Assembly: GCA_024256285.1 (NCBI GenBank)
Contig: JACGUG010000007.1
Coordinates: forward strand, 1 to 42,283
Direction: 5' to 3'
Origin: an archaeon
GTDB taxonomy: Archaea; Thermoproteota; Nitrososphaeria; Nitrososphaerales; JACAEJ01
Length of the DNA: 42,283 bases
Within the stretch, counting starts at the first letter, position 1, and each line of letters opens with the position of its first letter. The notes under the pieces were generated by a model. That model saw only the letters and a list, made by a program, of their open reading frames with translations. It had not been told where the DNA came from and searched no databases. This document shows positions 37,344 through 42,283 of the stretch, piece after piece. A program made the position numbers and the translations under genes.

Positions 37344-37899
37344 CCTCGACCTTCGATAAGATTCTCTCAGCCAATATTTTAGGGAGTTTCACCCTATTAT
37401 CTTCTGTGACCTCTATCACTTCAACAAAGGGCTTCGACTTTAACTCTTGGATAAGTGGATCGTTAAGACGCTTATGTACGATGCCGAGAATGGGTTTTCC
37501 ACTTTCTACTACAACTTTCACTGCACGCCTGAAGTCAGGGCTGAAGAGTTCCATAGGTCCTATCTCATCGCATACAATTACATCACAGAAATCGATGGCA
37601 TTTAACAACCCCTTCACCCCTATCTCAGCCAAGTCTATGAGATTCACTCGGTATCTGCCAAGCTTGGGTCCTGTGTTGAGTTTGATAGATGCCAGTACTC
37701 CTTTTCGTCCTGAAGCAACATCCATCAACTCGAAGCCCGTCCTCTCGCCTTTGACCCTAACCTCTCTGCATAACATCCCACCAATTGCGTATCCATGGGC
37801 CCTTATGATATGGATCGTCTCCATAAGGACCGTTGTCTTGCCGACCCCTGGGTTGCCTGTTATGAGCCAAACCCTTGTAGATTCTTTCGAGTTTTTCAT
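37315..37899 (-). CDS. THEP1-family nucleoside-triphosphatase
   Basis: WLITGNPGVGKTTVLMETI; ICDEIGPMELFSPDFRRAVKVVVESGKPILGIVHKR. Confidence 0.9.
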   Translation of the reverse strand: MKNSKESTRVWLITGNPGVGKTTVLMETIHIIRAHGYAIGGMLCREVRVKGERTGFELMDVASGRKGVLASIKLNTGPKLGRYRVNLIDLAEIGVKGLLNAIDFCDVIVCDEIGPMELFSPDFRRAVKVVVESGKPILGIVHKRLNDPLIQELKSKPFVEVIEVTEDNRVKLPKILAERILSKVEDESNASKRL

Positions 37900-38069
37900 A
37901 TAGAATTTACTTGTAAAGATATAATTTAAGTTAGTAGGTTAAGGGACTCCAGACGTGAATTTATACTGCCACCTTATTTTTTACTACGACAGGCATCGTC
38001 GCTCTACCTTGCCTTAGACCTACCAGTACCACATTCCAAACTTTAGTTCATATAGCGTCTTAAAGAGAT

Positions 38070-38822
38070 TTAAAAAACGTCTTTTATGGTCTCAGTAATC
38101 GGGACAGTGAATATATGGACCAATTTACTGAACGGAAGGTAAATCAGTAACGTGTAATTAAATAAGGCATGAAGTGTAAAGTAAGGATTAAAAGGTGGAA
38201 TGGGTGTTGGATTTAAAGTAAGTGAATTCACGAAATAGGTCCTGAACTCAGAAAGTATTATATGGCCTTCCGGAATTAGCCTCATGCCCATTCCAAATAA
38301 CCCTGCAGACAATATAAGAACCAATATAAGATAGTCGTCCAAAGTTGAAATCTCTCTAACTTCTTTAATTACTGTTCTTCTTACAAGAAGAAGTGCAAAA
38401 CCTGCAACAAAGATCGTTCCGACTATTAAACCGCTTAGTGCAGAAAAGGACTCGATTTCTTGTTCAGTCATGTTGAATAGTTCCCATATCGGAGTTAATT
38501 CAGCAAATAATCTTAAGTGACCAAAGAACATTCCCAGAATAGCCATATGTGTGGGCCAAGAAATTAACCACAGCTTAAAGGAGCCTCTATAAACCTTTCT
38601 TAAAAAGAAGACTTCTAAGATCATTCCCTTTATAAAATTCGCTATCTTCGTTGGAGTGCTCGATGATTTCTTAGGTGTTACAAATTGCGATTTTTGGCGT
38701 GATCTAAGCCAGTTTGTACCTCGATAGATCAATCCGGAGAAAAGTGTTGCGAGAGCAATGTAAGGCAGAATCGTCATTAAAAACACATAAAGTGTATCTA
38801 TAAGAGTACTTTCAATTGGCAT
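38070..38822 (-). CDS. hdrE: Membrane b-type cytochrome, HdrE/NarI-like
   Basis: Five or more TM segments with His pairs in WPTHMAILGMFFGHLRLF and FTLHALFNYTLLIYLPFSKLVHIF; divergent from hdrD-like gene. Confidence 0.72.
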   Translation of the reverse strand: MPIESTLIDTLYVFLMTILPYIALATLFSGLIYRGTNWLRSRQKSQFVTPKKSSSTPTKIANFIKGMILEVFFLRKVYRGSFKLWLISWPTHMAILGMFFGHLRLFAELTPIWELFNMTEQEIESFSALSGLIVGTIFVAGFALLLVRRTVIKEVREISTLDDYLILVLILSAGLFGMGMRLIPEGHIILSEFRTYFVNSLTLNPTPIPPFNPYFTLHALFNYTLLIYLPFSKLVHIFTVPITETIKDVF

Positions 38823-38879
38823 CTTCGATCCTTTGGTTGGAACAAGTATATATTTAACATTTTAGACAAATATAAGATA

Positions 38880-40082
38880 GTGGCGAAATCGGGGATGGAA
38901 GTTAGAAGTCTTTTACGTCGAAGATTAAAACCTTCGCTCAGGATGCAATTCGATGCTTGTACAAAATGCGGACTTTGTGTGAAATGGTGCCCTGCTGTAG
39001 AAGAATTGGGGGATACGGTAGTGTCACCAGCGAAAAAGATACAACTCCTGAGAAAAGCATCTAAAAAGAAGAACCTTACAGAAAGTGAGATCGAGGAATT
39101 AAAGAGGGTCTTTTACGCTTGTTCAGAATGTGGGGCATGCGCCGCTGTCTGCGGTTCCTTGATAGATACACCTGAACTTTGGGAGGAGATAAGAACTGAG
39201 TTCGTAGAACAGGGGATGGGACCGTTTGGAAAACAGAAAGTTTTCCTTACAAGAGTGAAAGAGAAATACAACCCGTATAACGAAGATCCTGTTAAGAGAT
39301 TGGATTGGCTACCTGAAGATATAAAAGTAGCAGAAAAAGCGGATTTAGGCATCTATGTAGGTTGTACTCAATCATATAGACAGCAGAAATATTTGATTCT
39401 CACATTGAGATTGTTACAAAAGTTAGGCATCAAATTTACTTTACTTGGGAACGACGAATGGTGTTGCGGCTCTCCTCTACTGAGAACAGGGCAAACAGAG
39501 ATAATACGGGATTTGGTTAAGCATAATGTCGATGCCTTTAAAGAGAAGGGAGTAAAAAGGGTTGTGTACGCTTGTGCAGGATGTTACCGCACCAGCCTTA
39601 TCGATTGGCCTAAATATTATGAAGTGCCCTTTGAAGTTATTCATATCACACAATATCTGGCTGAATTAGTCAATAGGGGTTACTTTAAACTCGATGCAAA
39701 CAAGTTGGCTCCATTAGAAAAAGTTGTCACTTACCATGACCCATGCCATTTAGGTCGTCATATAGGCAGCATCTACGATGCCCCCCGCACAGTACTAAAG
39801 GCAATTCCAAAACTCAAGCTGGTCGAAATGAAGAGAAGTAAAGAAACTGCAAGATGTTGTGGAGCTGGAGGAGGAGTTAAAGCAGGAATGCCAGATTTGG
39901 CGCTAAAAATGTCTATAAAAAGACTGGAAGATGCAACTAGTACGGGAGCGCATACTTTGGTTACTTCTTGTCCATTCTGCTTAACAAACTTCAAGGACGC
40001 ACTAAAAGAAACAAAAATGGATCTAGAGGTCTTAGATCTGGTAGAGCTATTCGCAAATCAGTTAGGTATTAGAGCTGACTAA
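38880..40082 (+). CDS. hdrD: Heterodisulfide reductase subunit D-like Fe-S protein
   Basis: CTKCGLCVKWCP and CSECGACAAVCG [4Fe-4S] motifs; CCG-type motifs CTQSYR...WCCGSPLL...CAGC and CHLGRH...CCGAGGG...CPFC. Confidence 0.82.
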   Translation: MAKSGMEVRSLLRRRLKPSLRMQFDACTKCGLCVKWCPAVEELGDTVVSPAKKIQLLRKASKKKNLTESEIEELKRVFYACSECGACAAVCGSLIDTPELWEEIRTEFVEQGMGPFGKQKVFLTRVKEKYNPYNEDPVKRLDWLPEDIKVAEKADLGIYVGCTQSYRQQKYLILTLRLLQKLGIKFTLLGNDEWCCGSPLLRTGQTEIIRDLVKHNVDAFKEKGVKRVVYACAGCYRTSLIDWPKYYEVPFEVIHITQYLAELVNRGYFKLDANKLAPLEKVVTYHDPCHLGRHIGSIYDAPRTVLKAIPKLKLVEMKRSKETARCCGAGGGVKAGMPDLALKMSIKRLEDATSTGAHTLVTSCPFCLTNFKDALKETKMDLEVLDLVELFANQLGIRAD

Positions 40083-40351
40083 CTCTCATACCTTCTTGAC
40101 ATATCTTTAATTCTTTGAACGAGATTCTCTACTAGATTTTCCCTTACTTTTTCAAGATTCTCCTTACTTGTAGACTCAAACGCTAAGACCTTCTTTTTTA
40201 TAGGCATTCCTTCGCCAGGAAGATTGATATATGCCTCTTCTTCCACGATATTCAGATGATATTCCTTGGCTAGCTTTGCTATGATTGAGAATGGGATGCC
40301 GGGCAAGATAATTAAGCGGTAAATCTTACTCTCTTTTCCCTCATCGCTCAA
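40079..40351 (-). CDS. Uncharacterised 90-aa protein translationally coupled to mcrD
   Basis: 4-bp ATGA overlap with mcrD stop; ferredoxin-like/NIL-like alpha-beta appearance. Confidence 0.65.
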   Translation of the reverse strand: MSDEGKESKIYRLIILPGIPFSIIAKLAKEYHLNIVEEEAYINLPGEGMPIKKKVLAFESTSKENLEKVRENLVENLVQRIKDMSRRYES

Positions 40352-40734
40352 ATTAACTCATCTTTTTGTAAAAAACTCACTCTTAGATTGAATCCAAAAG
40401 GTAATAGTTCATCACAAATTTCTTTCAATTTCTCCAAAAAGTCATGTAAGTCGATATCTTTAATTGGTTGAATTATGATTCGACCAACTTTTACCTTCAA
40501 TTCTATCTCTTCATCGCCAAATTTGATCTTTCTTAAATCCTCATGCCCAGTCTCTACTTTAAGTCCCAAAGAATGTTCCCTAGAAGGAACTATGACATAT
40601 TGAGGGAGTTTTGGACCTTGCAAGATTACGTTTTTAACCACTCCAAGCTGGACGATTTTTTTTAAAAGTTCTTCTACAGTATCCGCCGAAAGCAATCTCT
40701 TGGGGACTATCTCTATTTCCATTTCTATCCCCAT
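40348..40734 (-). CDS. mcrD: Methyl-coenzyme M reductase operon protein D
   Basis: EIEIVPKRLLSADTVEELLKKI...VVKNVILQGPKLP...ELKVKVGRIIIQP...ICDELLPFGFNLRVSFLQK matches the McrD pattern; directly downstream of mcrB. Confidence 0.88.
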   Translation of the reverse strand: MGIEMEIEIVPKRLLSADTVEELLKKIVQLGVVKNVILQGPKLPQYVIVPSREHSLGLKVETGHEDLRKIKFGDEEIELKVKVGRIIIQPIKDIDLHDFLEKLKEICDELLPFGFNLRVSFLQKDELI

Positions 40735-40796
40735 ATGAACTATATGGTAGGGGATTTAAAAAGTATTTAAAATAAAAAAAGAAAGTGGAAGTTAAA

Positions 40797-42128
40797 TCAG
40801 ATTTCACTCTTAATACGTACAGCAGCCTCAGTAACGTACTTTATCGGTTCTCTTAATTCTGGAACTTCGCTTAGAACTTCTCCAGTGGCACCACTTATTT
40901 TCTCAGGTGTATAATATACACTTCCAGCATCCAAAGCCACACCTGCAGCTATACAAGGAATCGCAAATCCTTTACTATGTCTTGTAACGATATGGTTCCC
41001 ATGGAAAACTGCTGGGTTCCCCCCTCCATAGATCGAATGGCTGAAGAACGACATCTCAATTGCTGTCATGTTTATTTTGCCGAAATCAGGTCCAGGTAGG
41101 CTCGTCTCACGCTCTATAATGTCAGTGAAGTATAGCATCGTAGAAGGCGAATGTTGCATAGCCCTTGCAGAACCACATTGTACCATAACGGAAGACAACA
41201 TACCTGCACAAGCATAGGCATTCCATTTAGGCATGTCATCTGTTGTGTAGACTGTGTATTCGCCAGCTTTCTCCAACGGTCTTATCACCCCGTCGTCTAT
41301 CGCTCTTTTGACTGTGTTGGCAACTACTGTTCCAACTGTACCAGTTTTTCCATTCTCTCTCACGATGTCATAAACTAGATTATTTGCGTTAAGACCTTGA
41401 AAAGCTAGTCCTAGTAGATGAAGTCTCTCAAATGCACCTATAGCATCGCCCATTTCAAACATAGCTGTCTGTTCAAGGATGGATGATAGTGCAGCCGCAT
41501 TTAAAGCGTTCTTCCTAGTAATTATGGCTATATCAGCACAAACTATATTTCTGAGAGCGTAACCCATTCCTTCATTCATCTGAGGCACTGATAAGAGAGT
41601 ATCAACAAAGGCACCTAAGGGATTGACAGATTGAGGATATCTTCCCCAAACACCAGCATGGATCATGTCTGCATCCCATAGATCTAATTTGAAGATATCG
41701 ACTAATGCTTGACATAAAGCAGCAGCTGTAACCGTAAAAGCAGTAGTATATTCGACAGATGATTCGACTCTTAAAGTTGGGATTTTAACAAGAAGTTGTT
41801 TGCCCTCTTGAATTTTAGTTACCTCAGTATCATCTTTTGGCTTAACTTGTATGTATTTCTCCAATGCATCGGTTATCGCATCTACATTGTCAAGTATAGG
41901 CAGTTTGATTTCTCTCCCAGGAATAATGCAACGTTCTCCACCTACCCCACCTGCCCCTAATGCTTTCTCTAAACCCTCCAAGTTTACTACGGCACATCTC
42001 TTGGCTATGTTGGCCATCTTCTTTATAGCAGGGTTCCATAGAGGAGATATTGCTTCGATCGGGACTTCCCTTTCGACTAGATTGCCTCTATCATCGTAAA
42101 GGTCTATCTTATCTGGATATTTTGGCAT
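40797..42128 (-). CDS. mcrB: Methyl-coenzyme M reductase, beta subunit; start likely ATG at 42128
   Basis: PDKIDLYDDRGNLVEREVPIEAISPLWNPAIKKM; EMSFFSHSIYGGGNPAVFHGNHIVTRHSKGFAIPCIAAGVALDAG is the diagnostic active-site block. Confidence 0.97.
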   Translation of the reverse strand: MPKYPDKIDLYDDRGNLVEREVPIEAISPLWNPAIKKMANIAKRCAVVNLEGLEKALGAGGVGGERCIIPGREIKLPILDNVDAITDALEKYIQVKPKDDTEVTKIQEGKQLLVKIPTLRVESSVEYTTAFTVTAAALCQALVDIFKLDLWDADMIHAGVWGRYPQSVNPLGAFVDTLLSVPQMNEGMGYALRNIVCADIAIITRKNALNAAALSSILEQTAMFEMGDAIGAFERLHLLGLAFQGLNANNLVYDIVRENGKTGTVGTVVANTVKRAIDDGVIRPLEKAGEYTVYTTDDMPKWNAYACAGMLSSVMVQCGSARAMQHSPSTMLYFTDIIERETSLPGPDFGKINMTAIEMSFFSHSIYGGGNPAVFHGNHIVTRHSKGFAIPCIAAGVALDAGSVYYTPEKISGATGEVLSEVPELREPIKYVTEAAVRIKSEI

Positions 42129-42283
42129 AACACCCACGCAAAAGAATAATCATATTCACCAAATAAACTTTACTGAATTGCATAAAATAATGACAATAAT
42201 TACCTTAAAATATTATATTTATTTTTAAAAAAAATGTAGAATGAAAAAGATTTATAAGTCTAATCTTATTCTCTAATTTGCTG

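Noticed and set aside
1-42283. CRISPR arrays, rRNA genes, intact insertion sequences
   Set aside because: No regularly spaced repeats, rRNA signatures or transposase genes seen on either strand.

Overview
The window is a gene-dense archaeal chromosome segment. It looks like a thermophilic, methyl-reducing methanogen or close relative, possibly of a TACK-type lineage; this placement is inferred from gene content only. Core genes include rps30e, pyrDK, sfsA, gapN, thiD-thiN, pyrG, a PhoU/AbrB regulator, smc-scpA-scpB, rps8e, srp19, gar1-tfb-tfeB, rlmE, rnhB and a THEP1-like NTPase. A contiguous coenzyme A biosynthesis run is present (pantoate kinase, phosphopantothenate synthetase, mfnA-like decarboxylase, panB, coaBC). 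An arsenic cassette (acr3/arsR/small Cys protein) has a palindrome over the likely promoter. Energy metabolism appears in two places. One is a corrinoid methyl-transfer island (8557-14634): two UroD-type methyltransferases, a corrinoid protein, two small uncharacterised ORFs and a RACo/MtoD-like activator. The other is mcrB-mcrD-orf90 (40079-42137) next to hdrE/hdrD-like genes. The ORF track missed three things I can support: ribosomal protein S30e (186-353, minus), a 46-aa C2H2-like zinc protein (12226-12366, plus), and a tRNA-Ser(UGA) at 2233-2361 that appears to carry two introns, one with a readable canonical bulge-helix-bulge motif. I see no CRISPR array, rRNA or intact mobile element. 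All calls were made by eye, with no database search.
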